Assembly (NCBI GenBank): GCA_020632975.1
Contig: JACKEL010000001.1
Span: 372,001 to 436,000 of the forward strand
Origin: Myxococcales bacterium
GTDB lineage: Bacteria; Myxococcota_C; UBA6777
Length of the DNA: 64,000 bases
Direction: 5' to 3'
Shown here: positions 40,883 through 50,684 of the stretch, piece by piece
Position numbering within the stretch: position 1 is the stretch's first letter
How the letters are laid out: each line of letters starts with the position of its first letter
The notes under the pieces: model-generated
Seen by the model: only the letters and a program-made list of their open reading frames with translations
The model's database searches: none
Told to the model about the DNA's origin: nothing
Program-made: the position numbers and the translations under genes

Positions 40883-43800
40883 GTGTTTGCGGTTCGGCGC
40901 CTGTGCATCGGGCGAAACAGACTGCGGCGGCGCTTGTGTCACCCTCAAACGGACCCTGCAAACTGCGGAGCCTGCGGAACGGTCTGTTCGGGTGGGAAAG
41001 AGTGCAGCAGCGGTTCTTGCGTGTGTCCCAGTGGAACCTCCGAATGCAACGGCGCTTGCGTGGACTTGCAGACAGACTTGACCAACTGTGGCACATGCGG
41101 CACCGCTTGTACGAACGGTGACGTCTGTAAATCGGGCTCTTGCCAACCCCCCTGTCCCACTGGGCAAACCTCTTGCAGCGGGACTTGCGTGAACACCAAC
41201 ACCAGTAAAGCCAACTGCGGCACCTGCGGAAACGCTTGCACAGGTACCCAAGTCTGCACCAATGGGATGTGTGGCATTAGTTGTAGCAGCGGAGAGACCG
41301 CATGTAGCGGTCTTTGCGTCGACCTCAAGATCGATACGTCCAACTGTGGAACTTGCGGAACAACTTGCACCGCAAGTCAGGTTTGCTCCAATGGCTCTTG
41401 TGCTTGTCCCAGCGGGACATCCACTTGTTCGGGCGCTTGTGTCGATCTGCAAAACGACCGAAACAACTGCGGGACTTGCGGCACAGCCTGCACGGGAGCC
41501 CAAGTCTGTATTGTAGGGGTCTGCCAAGGAATATGGACCTCCGTTCAATCGGGCGACACCAGCACGGACATCTCTTCCATCGCCGCAAACAACAAAGGCA
41601 ATGTTTACGTCACAGGAACATCCCCTCGCAGTGACGGACAGCCCAACCTCATGCTCAAAAAGATCGACAGTTCGGGAAATACAACGGACCTCTCTATCTT
41701 GGGAGTGGGGGTTGTTGGGTTCCAAGCTGATCTATCCGCCCACCAAAGCATCACCAACAAAAACTGGAACGACATCACAGGGTGGCGAACGAGCGGCGTA
41801 GCGGGCCTGTTCAACGCTGGTGGGCACTTCAATACCAACGGGCAGTTTACTGCGCCACACACGGGCTATTACTTCTTTAGCGCCCGCGTTCGCGTAGACA
41901 ACCTCACATCTGGCACCGTTGAAGTTCTTTTCCGAATCAACGGACAAACGCAACGCAACAACGGCACCATCGCACAAAAGTCAGGAACAGAAAGCTTTGA
42001 AACCTTCAACCCAGAAGGCATCCTGTACCTCACCGCAGGGCAAAAAGTCACGTTGAGCATACAGTCGTCCTCTGATAACAACTACAGTATCCAAGAAGAA
42101 TCGGGCTTTTCAGGGTTTTTCCTCGGAACAAAGTTGGACACAGGATTCCAAGCCAAGCTCAACGTCCCCCAAAACATCAACGGAAACTGGACAACCGCCA
42201 GAACATGGATAACCTCCAACAGCTCCTCGCTTTTCTCGAACGGAAGCAGCTTTAACGCCAGCACAGGTGAGTTTACAGCTCCCCAAGATGGTGTGTACTA
42301 CTTCAGCGCGCGCCCCGCCTTTGTTGGAGCCATGGTTCGTATCTCTGGGATCCCACCCCAGATCAAAAGCAACGCAAACATTGAAGCCGCCCTCTCCATC
42401 AATGGAAGTACCTCCGTGCAACATTACGCTGCACTGGACAACCAGACCTCTTTTCTAGTGACCCTGAATGTCGGTGGTTTCATGCGATTGAAAAAGGGCG
42501 ACAAGGTCTCTCTTCGCGTGAAAACAAATGCTACACAATCACCCAAGATCGACGATAAAACGGGTTTTTCAGGCTACCTTGTCGGAAACTTGGGAAGCAA
42601 CACCAACAACTACACCACAGGATTTAGTTCGGCTCTCAGCGCAAACCAAACAATCACCGCAACAGGATGGCAGGAAGTAAAAGGTTATAGTAATGCTTAC
42701 ACTACAGATACTTTCTTTCTTACATCCCTCAACAGCACAAGCGACTTCAACGCCACAACGGGAGAGTACACAGCCCCCCAAGAAGGCTATTACCACCTCC
42801 AAGCCAACCTCGTCTTCAACAATGCGCAAACAACGGGCGGATACATCCGTGGCATCTTTGCGATCAATGGACAGAATAGCTTACAACAAGGTGCCAACTC
42901 CCTGATCAATGGCCCCTTCAAATCGAGACATACGCTCTATCTGAGTTCCATGCTGTATCTCGCGGCAGGAGACAAAGTCAAAGTGCGAGTGTACAGCCAT
43001 AAAGACAACAACTATTACCTTGGAACCTCCACACGTTTCTCGGGCTACCTGATGTCTCCCAAGACCGCGTCGATCCAAGGTGCAGCGGTTGCAACAGATA
43101 GCAGCGACAATCTCTACGTCGCAGGTACGGTCCAAGGAAAACTTGAGCTTGCAGAGTCCATCAACACCGCAGTCCCCTACACTTTCCTCGCCAAACGCAA
43201 GACCGATGGAACGTGGGAGTGGCAGAAGGTGCTCTCTCGCGAAGCCCCCAACTCGTTGACCCTCGATAGCAACGGAAACGTCATCCTTTGCGGAAACATC
43301 GACAAAGCGTCTGCCACCTCGTTCGTGTCAGGTACGACTTTCGGCGACAAAGAAGCCTATGCGATCAAGCACAGCGCCGCTGGCGCCCAACAGTGGGTGC
43401 GTATCCTCTACTCCCAAGATGCTGTCTCCAAATCCCCCAAGTGCGCCGTCACCAACACAGGCGAACTCTATGTCATGGGGAACTTTACGAAAAAGCTCAA
43501 TATCACAAGCTCGACCACTGGATTGACGAATACCTCTGGAAACTACCGTTTCCTTGCAAAACTCGCATCCAGCAACGGCAACCTTTCTTGGCTGAAACAG
43601 TTCAACAACAGCACAGATCTCTTCGACATCGCCGCCAACCAAGATGGAGGAAAACAAGCTTATATCCTCGGAACCTTCAGCACCATCGGCACATTCGACA
43701 CCAGCCGAATGACCTCCTCTACCAAAGAAATCTTTGTCGCCTCGATCAAAGATGACGGAACCATCGAGTGGACCCAGCAATCCAAAGTCAACTCCAACAA

Positions 43801-44134
43801 CATCCGTCCTGGTAAGATCGGCTTCTACAAAGATCGCATCTACGTCACAGGCGATTTCAACGGCAATGTCGAGTTTGGCAGCAAAGCCTACACAACTTTT
43901 GGTGGCTACGACATCTTTATCGCGAACCTCAACACCTCGGGTAGATGGATGTGGGCGCGCACTGCAACAGGAAGCCTCGATGAGTTCAGTTCTGGCATCG
44001 CCTTCGATAACGCCGGGAACTACTACCTTAGCGGCTCTTTCAAAAGCTCGGCCCTCACCTTTAGTCTACTTGTCGCCAACAAAAAAGCTGGAGGCGCCAA
44101 CTATGACGGCGCCGTCGCCAAAAATCTCCCCTAA
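40883..44134 (+). CDS. readable part of giant lipoprotein 1: Cys units, C1q x3, SBBP propeller
   Basis: Long intact frame of 1,083 codons, true reading from about 40955. It holds about six Cys units (CSGTCVNTNTSKANCGTCGN type) up to 41525. A first propeller strand follows (SIAANNKGNVYVTGTSPRSD). Three C1q-like domains lie at about 41720-42135, 42140-42590 and 42610-43055, each with a FNxxTGxFTAPxxGxYxFSA core and a GFSGFxLG-type end. Seven or so SBBP beta-propeller strands follow (ATDSSDNLYVAGTVQGK, CAVTNTGELYVMGNFTKK, FDNAGNYYLSGSFKSS). It ends at TAA 44132-44134. Confidence 0.8.
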   Translation: MFAVRRLCIGRNRLRRRLCHPQTDPANCGACGTVCSGGKECSSGSCVCPSGTSECNGACVDLQTDLTNCGTCGTACTNGDVCKSGSCQPPCPTGQTSCSGTCVNTNTSKANCGTCGNACTGTQVCTNGMCGISCSSGETACSGLCVDLKIDTSNCGTCGTTCTASQVCSNGSCACPSGTSTCSGACVDLQNDRNNCGTCGTACTGAQVCIVGVCQGIWTSVQSGDTSTDISSIAANNKGNVYVTGTSPRSDGQPNLMLKKIDSSGNTTDLSILGVGVVGFQADLSAHQSITNKNWNDITGWRTSGVAGLFNAGGHFNTNGQFTAPHTGYYFFSARVRVDNLTSGTVEVLFRINGQTQRNNGTIAQKSGTESFETFNPEGILYLTAGQKVTLSIQSSSDNNYSIQEESGFSGFFLGTKLDTGFQAKLNVPQNINGNWTTARTWITSNSSSLFSNGSSFNASTGEFTAPQDGVYYFSARPAFVGAMVRISGIPPQIKSNANIEAALSINGSTSVQHYAALDNQTSFLVTLNVGGFMRLKKGDKVSLRVKTNATQSPKIDDKTGFSGYLVGNLGSNTNNYTTGFSSALSANQTITATGWQEVKGYSNAYTTDTFFLTSLNSTSDFNATTGEYTAPQEGYYHLQANLVFNNAQTTGGYIRGIFAINGQNSLQQGANSLINGPFKSRHTLYLSSMLYLAAGDKVKVRVYSHKDNNYYLGTSTRFSGYLMSPKTASIQGAAVATDSSDNLYVAGTVQGKLELAESINTAVPYTFLAKRKTDGTWEWQKVLSREAPNSLTLDSNGNVILCGNIDKASATSFVSGTTFGDKEAYAIKHSAAGAQQWVRILYSQDAVSKSPKCAVTNTGELYVMGNFTKKLNITSSTTGLTNTSGNYRFLAKLASSNGNLSWLKQFNNSTDLFDIAANQDGGKQAYILGTFSTIGTFDTSRMTSSTKEIFVASIKDDGTIEWTQQSKVNSNNIRPGKIGFYKDRIYVTGDFNGNVEFGSKAYTTFGGYDIFIANLNTSGRWMWARTATGSLDEFSSGIAFDNAGNYYLSGSFKSSALTFSLLVANKKAGGANYDGAVAKNLP

Positions 44135-44146
44135 ACTTTCCCTTCC

Positions 44147-44193
44147 ACCATCCTAGAATTCCTTTGGCGACCCCTCCTCTACCATCCTAGAAT
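44147..44193 (+). repeat. 13-bp direct repeat pair between the C1q genes
   Basis: ACCATCCTAGAAT occurs at 44147-44159 and 44181-44193, 34 bp apart start to start, just after the stop of giant lipoprotein 1. The role is unknown. Confidence 0.6.
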
Positions 44194-44350
44194 CCCTCGA
44201 CACACCAACACTTCCATCGTTCCACAATTCACCCACGCAATCGATCTATATGGGGAAATTTATCTTTCTTGGCATGGCACTCTCATTGCAAAAGTTCCTT
44301 GTCTATTGTTCTGTCTATTTCTACCCTACAGAAAAACAAAGGAACGAACG

Positions 44351-47300
44351 ATGAACACAACCCAAAGTTGTTCTCAAAGCAGTCCAACCCGCCGCAACAC
44401 AGGTCCTCTCTCGTGGCTGTCATTCCTTTTTGTCGCTTTGCTCTTCTTTGCAAACCTCGGATGTGATGGAGCCCCTACCAATCCTGATGGTGGAAGTGGC
44501 GACTGTGGGGGCGTTTGCCAAGCCAATGAAGAGTGCGTTCAAGGCCAGTTCTGTCTCGCCAAGTGCGCCGCAAGTGAGATTCGCTGTGGTTCCAAGTGCA
44601 TCGACGCCAAGACCAGTACCGATCACTGCGGAAAGTGCGACAACGCCTGCAAAACGGGTGAGTCCTGTCAAGAAGGCACCTGCAAAACAGGCGCTTCTTG
44701 CGGGACCGATGAGACCGATTGCAGCGGCACTTGCGCCAATCTCAAAACAGACACTGCCAACTGCGGCACTTGCGGAACCGCTTGTGCAACGGGCGAGTCC
44801 TGCCAAGAGGGGGTCTGCAAAACAGGTGCGGCGTGTGCGACTGGAGAGACCGATTGCAATGGTACTTGCGTCAACTTGAAGACCAGCGCTTCCAACTGCG
44901 GGACCTGCGGGAATGCCTGTGGAACCGACCTTGTTTGTGAGGATGGCGCGTGTAAGTGCCAAGGTACCGCCACCAATTGCAATGGAACCTGTGTCGATAC
45001 CCAAAGCAGCGATACCAACTGTGGGGCCTGTGGAAACGCTTGCGCATCACCCCAATACTGCGACGTGGGCAAGTGCGTCTGTCCCACGGGGCAAACCGCT
45101 TGTGGAAGCGAATGCGTTGATATCAAATCAGACGACAAAAACTGCGGGGCTTGCGAGACGATTTGCGCTTCAGGTGAAAGTTGTTTTGAAGGGGCTTGCA
45201 AGTCCAAGTGCCCCACAGGACAAACAGAGTGCGAGGGGACCTGCACAGATACCCAGACCGACGACAAAAACTGCGGGGCTTGCGGCACAGCCTGTCAAAC
45301 AGGTGAGTCTTGCCAAAGCGGAACCTGCGGTGTCCCCTGCACCAGCGGACAAACCTCTTGCGGTGGAAGCTGTGTCGATACCCAAACAGACACCCAAAAC
45401 TGCGGTGCTTGCGGCACCGCCTGCCAGACAGGTGAAGTCTGCGAAGTAGGCGTCTGCAAACAAGGATGTCCTGCTGGACAAACCTCCTGTAGCGGGACTT
45501 GCACCAATCTCCAAAATGACAAAGCCAACTGTGGAGCTTGTGGCACCGCTTGTTCAAGCGGTGAGTTCTGTTCCAAGGGCGCGTGTGGAAACGCTTGTGC
45601 AAGCGATGAGACCGAATGTAACGGCACTTGTATCCGCATCCAAGTCGATCCCCAAAACTGTGGTGCTTGCGGTACCACCTGCGCAACGGGCGAGTTCTGT
45701 AGCCAAGGTGTTTGTGGTTCTGCTTGCGCAAGCGGTGAAACAGACTGTGGCGGCGCTTGTGTCAACACCCAAACCGACACCGCAAACTGCGGGACCTGCG
45801 GGACATCCTGTTCGGGTGGAAAAGAGTGTAACAGCGGTTCTTGTGCGTGTCCCAGCGGAACCTCCGAATGCAACGGGGCTTGCCTCGATCTTCAAAGCGA
45901 CATCGCAAACTGCGGGACTTGTGGAACCGCTTGCACCAATGGCCAGATCTGTAAGTCTGGCGCTTGTGAAGCCCCCTGCCCCACTGGACAAACCCAATGT
46001 TCGGGCGTTTGCGTCGACACCAATAGCAGCGCAACCCACTGCGGAGCGTGCGGAACCGCTTGTACAGGCACCCAAGTCTGTACCAATGGAGTTTGTGGCG
46101 TCTCTTGTAGTAGCGGGCAAACCGCATGCAGCGGGGCTTGTGTGGACCTCAAAACCAACACCGCAAACTGTGGAGCTTGCGGAACAAGTTGCCGAGCAGA
46201 TCAAAACTGTAGCAACAGTGCTTGCAGTTGCCCCAGCGGAATGACCGAGTGTTCGGGCTCTTGCGTTGATCTTCAACGTAGCCGAAACAACTGTGGAGTG
46301 TGCGGAACCGCTTGTACGGGCACCCAAGTCTGTATCGCTGGAGTCTGCCAAGGCACCTGGACCTCCGTGTTAAACGGCGATGCAAGTACACAAGTCACGT
46401 CTATCGCAGCCAACAACAAAGGATATGTTTACGCCACAGGAACATCCCCTCGCAGTGACGGACAGCCCCACCTCTCGCTCAAAAAGGTTGATAATCTAGG
46501 CACAAACACTGATATCTCTGTCATCTCTGCAAGCGCTGTTGCTTTCCATGCGGACCTCAACGCAGAGAAAAGCATCACCAACACCAACTGGAATACGCTC
46601 ACAAACTGGCGAACAAGCGGCCTTTCAGGGCTTTTCAACAAAGGCTCCGCGTTCAACAACTCAACCGGCGAGTTTACCGCCCCCTTTGATGGTTACTACC
46701 ACTTCAGCGCAGGCATCCGTTTCGATGATGCCAACGCAGCAGGCACAACAACCCAAGCTATGTTCGCGCTCAATGGAACCGACGAAACAAGAAACGGAAC
46801 CATCGCTCAAAAGCTCGGCGTCGAAAGCTTTGAAACGCTCCACCCAGAGGGCATCCTCTACCTCAAATCTGGCCAAAAAATAACGCTTCGTGTGCGTTCA
46901 GACAAAGACAGCAGCTACAAGGTCCAAACAGAATCGGGCTTCTCTGGTGTGTACCTTGGCCCCACGCTCTCTCACGGTTTCCATGCCCACGTTGCAGCTG
47001 CCCAAAGCATGGCCTCTGGCCAAAACACGACAGTCAAAGGTTGGGAGTCTTCCAACGCCACAGGGATGTTCTCTAACGGCGGAGGATTCAACGCATCTAC
47101 GGGCGAATTCAAAGCCCCCTTGGATGGAGTCTACTACTTCAGTGCCCGCCCAACCTTCAGCAAAGCCAACAAACGCGTCGACTCTCCCATCCCTTTCCCC
47201 ATCAATAACGCAACGATCACCACGATGATCTCCATCAATGGCAGCACAAACAGCACCGGTCCTTACGCATCGATCTCCTCACAAAGTTCAGAACTCTTGA

Positions 47301-49243
47301 CCCTCGGTGTGGGCGGATTTGTGCGGCTCAAGAAAAATGATGTTGTGACACTCAAAGCATATTCCAACGCAAACGCAGGTTGGCAAATTGGCGTAGCAAC
47401 GGGGATGTCTGGATACTTTGTGAGTGAGGTAGGTAACAGCCAAAACAACCACAGCACAGGATTCAACAGCAGACTGAGCCAAAGAATCTCGATCACCTCG
47501 ACAGGTTGGACCAAGCTGCAAGGCTTTAATAGCAGCTACACATCCGAAAGCAACTACCGTGTATCTCTCGACAGCCAAGACGACTTTAACCATACCACGG
47601 GCGAATTCACGGCTCCGATCACGGGCTACTACCAATTTAACGCAAACGTCAAACTGAACTCAGCCGTCGCAACAGACGGATACATCCGCGCTGTCTTCGT
47701 CATCAATGGAAGCACAAACGTCAACCTTGGAACCCAATCTATGACCAAAGGTCCCGCAACATCGGCGCATACGCTTTATGTAAGCTCCTTGTTGTATGTA
47801 TCCAAAGGACAAAAAGTTTCTCTGTATGCGTACAGCCACAAAGACAATGCCTACGTCATCGACGAGAACAGCCGATTCTCGGGCTATTTGGTCGCACCAA
47901 CCGCCGCATCTTTCTCGGGTGTAGCAGTCGCCACAGACAACAGCGACAACCTCTACGTCACAGGCACCATCCAAGGTCGATTCGAGCTTGCACAAGCCGC
48001 GACAGTCGCCACCCCTTACACCTTCCTCGCAAAACGCAAAACCGATGGAACGTGGGAGTGGCAAAAACTCATCTCCCGCGAAAGCCCAACCTCGCTTGCC
48101 ATCGATAGCAGCGGAAACACCATCCTCTGCGGAAACATCGATGGAAACCTCGCGACCAAGTTCGTGTCAGGAACAACCTTTGGTAGCAAAGAAGCCTACG
48201 CCATCAAGTACAACAGCAGCGGAGCCCAACAATGGGTACGCATCCTCTACTCCCAAGACACCGCCTCCAAATCACCCAAATGTGCGATCAGTGACACAGG
48301 AGAGCTCTACATCGTGGGTAGCTTTACGAAAAAGCTCAACATCACAGGCACCACCACCGCACTAACGAATACCTCTGGAAACTACCGCTTCCTCGCAAAG
48401 CTCGCATCTAGCAACGGAAACACCTCTTGGATCAAGCAGTACAACACCACCACAACCATCCTCGATATCGCAGCCAACCAAGATGGTGGCAAGCAAGCCT
48501 ATCTGCTCGGTACCTTCGATAAAAACGGTGCACTCGGCACCACAACCCTAACCTCCACCAACAAAGAACTCTTTGTCGCCTCCATCAAAAGTGACGGTAG
48601 CGTCGAGTGGACACAACAATCGAAGATCAATTCCAATGTCATCCGCCCTGGAAAGATCGGCTTTTACAAAGCGCGGATCTACGTCACTGGCGACTTCAAC
48701 GGAAGCGTCGAGTTTGGCAGCAAAGCCCTTACGACTTCGGGAGGATACGACTTCTTCCTCGCAGGGCTCGACACAACAGGAAACTGGTTGTGGGCCAACG
48801 CTGTGGATGGCTCGCTGGATGAGTCTGGAGCCAGCATCGCCTTCGATAACGCTGGAAACTACTACCTCGGCGGCACCTTCAAAAGTTCGTCCCTCACCTT
48901 TGGGCTGCTTGTCTCCAACAAAAAGGCCTCAGGCACCAACACCGACGGTATCATCACGAAAACCTCCCCTAACCCCCTCCACGCGCCTTCTCACGCTTCC
49001 CTGCGAAACTCCCCCACCAAGACATCTTTCATGCCCTATTTCTTTGATCCAAGACCCCATTCTTCGATCCAAGAAACCTTTAGAAACAAACCTTTCGCAA
49101 ACCTCAAAGACCGCTTGTCTTCTTTCAAAAACCACCAAGCACAAAGATTCTTAATGCTGGCTCTCTCCACGCCTTTCCTGTACACTTTCCAACTCATACA
49201 CATCCACACACAATCACTGTTTATGCAAAGAGGTCGCGCTTAA
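44351..49243 (+). CDS. giant lipoprotein 2: 14-unit Cys array, three C1q-like domains, SBBP propeller
   Basis: Surface lipoprotein, 1,630 codons as read. The ATG at 44351 follows AAAGGAACG. The signal peptide SWLSFLFVALLFFANLGC carries the lipobox. Residues about 40-670 hold 14 disulfide units of about 42 residues with the signature NCGxCGxxC. A propeller strand follows, then three C1q-like domains (about 46530-46960, 46970-47430, 47450-47890), e.g. FNNSTGEFTAPFDGYYHFSA and SGFSGVYLG. The SBBP propeller runs to about 48960. The paralog stops at the equivalent of 48972 (CTCCCCTAA). Here one base fewer in the preceding A-run (48958-48964 area) carries translation 90 codons further into non-domain sequence. 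The natural end is thus probably 48972. C1q-like domains usually trimerise and bind ligands; here they suggest adhesion. Confidence 0.85.
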   Translation: MNTTQSCSQSSPTRRNTGPLSWLSFLFVALLFFANLGCDGAPTNPDGGSGDCGGVCQANEECVQGQFCLAKCAASEIRCGSKCIDAKTSTDHCGKCDNACKTGESCQEGTCKTGASCGTDETDCSGTCANLKTDTANCGTCGTACATGESCQEGVCKTGAACATGETDCNGTCVNLKTSASNCGTCGNACGTDLVCEDGACKCQGTATNCNGTCVDTQSSDTNCGACGNACASPQYCDVGKCVCPTGQTACGSECVDIKSDDKNCGACETICASGESCFEGACKSKCPTGQTECEGTCTDTQTDDKNCGACGTACQTGESCQSGTCGVPCTSGQTSCGGSCVDTQTDTQNCGACGTACQTGEVCEVGVCKQGCPAGQTSCSGTCTNLQNDKANCGACGTACSSGEFCSKGACGNACASDETECNGTCIRIQVDPQNCGACGTTCATGEFCSQGVCGSACASGETDCGGACVNTQTDTANCGTCGTSCSGGKECNSGSCACPSGTSECNGACLDLQSDIANCGTCGTACTNGQICKSGACEAPCPTGQTQCSGVCVDTNSSATHCGACGTACTGTQVCTNGVCGVSCSSGQTACSGACVDLKTNTANCGACGTSCRADQNCSNSACSCPSGMTECSGSCVDLQRSRNNCGVCGTACTGTQVCIAGVCQGTWTSVLNGDASTQVTSIAANNKGYVYATGTSPRSDGQPHLSLKKVDNLGTNTDISVISASAVAFHADLNAEKSITNTNWNTLTNWRTSGLSGLFNKGSAFNNSTGEFTAPFDGYYHFSAGIRFDDANAAGTTTQAMFALNGTDETRNGTIAQKLGVESFETLHPEGILYLKSGQKITLRVRSDKDSSYKVQTESGFSGVYLGPTLSHGFHAHVAAAQSMASGQNTTVKGWESSNATGMFSNGGGFNASTGEFKAPLDGVYYFSARPTFSKANKRVDSPIPFPINNATITTMISINGSTNSTGPYASISSQSSELLTLGVGGFVRLKKNDVVTLKAYSNANAGWQIGVATGMSGYFVSEVGNSQNNHSTGFNSRLSQRISITSTGWTKLQGFNSSYTSESNYRVSLDSQDDFNHTTGEFTAPITGYYQFNANVKLNSAVATDGYIRAVFVINGSTNVNLGTQSMTKGPATSAHTLYVSSLLYVSKGQKVSLYAYSHKDNAYVIDENSRFSGYLVAPTAASFSGVAVATDNSDNLYVTGTIQGRFELAQAATVATPYTFLAKRKTDGTWEWQKLISRESPTSLAIDSSGNTILCGNIDGNLATKFVSGTTFGSKEAYAIKYNSSGAQQWVRILYSQDTASKSPKCAISDTGELYIVGSFTKKLNITGTTTALTNTSGNYRFLAKLASSNGNTSWIKQYNTTTTILDIAANQDGGKQAYLLGTFDKNGALGTTTLTSTNKELFVASIKSDGSVEWTQQSKINSNVIRPGKIGFYKARIYVTGDFNGSVEFGSKALTTSGGYDFFLAGLDTTGNWLWANAVDGSLDESGASIAFDNAGNYYLGGTFKSSSLTFGLLVSNKKASGTNTDGIITKTSPNPLHAPSHASLRNSPTKTSFMPYFFDPRPHSSIQETFRNKPFANLKDRLSSFKNHQAQRFLMLALSTPFLYTFQLIHIHTQSLFMQRGRA
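45049..45236 (+). repeat. segment near-identical to 40218-40404
   Basis: Partner of the Cys-array segment in giant lipoprotein 1; only a few bases differ over about 187 bp, against clear divergence on both sides. Confidence 0.7.
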
Positions 49244-49412
49244 AGAGATCAGGCATGCTCCTTGCTTCTACCAAAGTAAGAATGCATGGGCTCCCTGCTG
49301 GGTCCCACAAAGGCTCCGTCAACGTCGCAATGGACTCGACTCCCACACAAGACCTCCCAACAACGACGCAAACGCGCCCCAAAACAAACCGCTCCAAAAC
49401 ACGGAAAGTATC
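48973..49412. other. 3' extension and intergenic region before RHS gene A
   Basis: About 440 bp. The first 270 bp are read as a C-terminal extension of giant lipoprotein 2 only because of a one-base shift. No independent gene was found. The RHS gene A promoter should lie here; the ribosome site GGAAAG precedes its ATG at 49413. Confidence 0.5.
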
Positions 49413-50684
49413 ATGACACAAAACAAAAGACGGTTACTTTTCCTGCTGTCCATCCTGTTTTACCTCGGGATACCGAGCCTTTACGCCAACGCAGACAAAT
49501 CTGGCGTCGGCCCCACCGTACTCTCACTCCCCCAAGGCCCTGGTTCTCTCGGTGGCATCGGGGAAAATGTGCAAGCCAACCTCAACATGGGCTTGATGTC
49601 TTACGAGATAAAGCTCAATGTCCCCAAAGGACGAGGGTCGGCAACGCCCAACCCCAGCATCACGTACAGTTCGAGCGGTGGCTCTAGCATCGTAGGGATC
49701 GGCTGGAACTTCTCAGCAGGTAGCAGCATCGAACGTGCCACCGTGCGGGGCCTTCCCACCTACACCAACGACGATCTGTTTTATGCAGGTGGCGAGATCG
49801 TCAAGATCCCTAACAGCTCGGTGTATCGGTCTCGGTACGAAGGTGGCTTTATGCGTTATCGTTGGGTGCAAAAAGATGCCAATGATCAACGCGGCTACTG
49901 GATCGCGGAATCCCCCGATGGCTCGAAGATGTACTATGGCGCCAACTCCAAAGGTGAACTCAACCTTGACGCCCAAGTGTACGGGCTCAAGGGTACTTTT
50001 CGTTGGGAACTTGTCACCTACATCGATCACAACGGCAACCGCGTCGAGTACAGCTACTCCAAAGAAGGCTCGCAAACCTATCCTGACCAAATCGCATGGG
50101 TCTTCGATAGCAACGATAAACCCCTTTACCACTTGAAGTTCGGCTATGAAGATCGCGTAGACTACATCTCGGACGGCAAACCTGGATTCGACCTCAAGAT
50201 CACCAAGCGCCTGAAAGAAGTCCAGATCACCTCCAACGGCCAACGCTTCCGCAGTTACCACATGGAGTTCGACGAAAGCAGCGGACTCTCTAGGCTGATC
50301 AAGGTCACACAGTATGGCCGCGATACCCAACAAGCCTATCCTGTCCAATTCTCCATGAAATATTCTGCGTCCACCTTTTCTGCCGAAAATAGCCGTATGG
50401 TCACGATGCCTACAGCCCTTGGCGTGGACTTTAATACCAACAACATCGACTTCATCGACATCAATGGTGACGGTCTTCCCGATGTCGTCGATACTTCCAA
50501 ATCCAAACATGTCTTCTTCATCAATCAATTAACGTTGACACCCGATCTCAAGCAAGACCAACACGATTACCCCCGTAGTTTGATGATCCAGAACCCCACA
50601 GAGACCAGCGCCCGCTGTCGAATCCCTCTGTGCAGATGCTCGATTACAATGGTGACGGATTTACCGACCTTGTGGACGCGGTGA
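49413..50684 (+). CDS. RHS protein A, piece 1: signal peptide, SpvB domain
   Basis: Open frame of 423 codons. The signal peptide is followed by the SpvB N-terminal signature (GPGSLGGIGENVQANLNMGL, later SITYSSSGGSSIVGIGWNFS) and the first VCBS-like repeat (FIDINGDGLPDVVDTS). The frame is lost near 50605, where one base is missing relative to gene B (GCGCCCGCTG versus GCGCGCCGCTG). Confidence 0.75.
   Translation: MTQNKRRLLFLLSILFYLGIPSLYANADKSGVGPTVLSLPQGPGSLGGIGENVQANLNMGLMSYEIKLNVPKGRGSATPNPSITYSSSGGSSIVGIGWNFSAGSSIERATVRGLPTYTNDDLFYAGGEIVKIPNSSVYRSRYEGGFMRYRWVQKDANDQRGYWIAESPDGSKMYYGANSKGELNLDAQVYGLKGTFRWELVTYIDHNGNRVEYSYSKEGSQTYPDQIAWVFDSNDKPLYHLKFGYEDRVDYISDGKPGFDLKITKRLKEVQITSNGQRFRSYHMEFDESSGLSRLIKVTQYGRDTQQAYPVQFSMKYSASTFSAENSRMVTMPTALGVDFNTNNIDFIDINGDGLPDVVDTSKSKHVFFINQLTLTPDLKQDQHDYPRSLMIQNPTETSARCRIPLCRCSITMVTDLPTLWTR

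Larger units (their letters stand above)
39525..44134 (+). pseudogene. giant lipoprotein 1: Cys array, three C1q-like domains, SBBP propeller (5' part frameshifted)
   Basis: About 1,530 residues when repaired. The ATG at 39525 (or 39528) follows AAAGGA. The signal peptide MLVAFLFAVALCLQLGC gives the lipobox. Single-base shifts near 39645, 39700, 40015, 40215, 40405, 40640, 40705, 40885 and 40950 break the Cys array. From about 40960 the gene reads cleanly. The domain order equals that of the paralog at 44351. Matching to the intact paralog shows no missing domain, so the gene may be functional if the shifts are consensus errors. It is preceded by a strong terminator and is probably transcribed from its own promoter. 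Confidence 0.75.

Noticed and set aside
40463..41725. Long minus-strand open frames (about 400 codons) opposite the Cys arrays, also at 39909-41096 and 45123-46351
   Set aside because: Repetitive mirror images of the Cys-repeat coding sequence; no start signals and no protein-like features.
44550..46350. Regular repeats suggestive of a CRISPR or satellite array
   Set aside because: The repeats are in-frame 42-residue Cys units with third-position variation, so they are coding.
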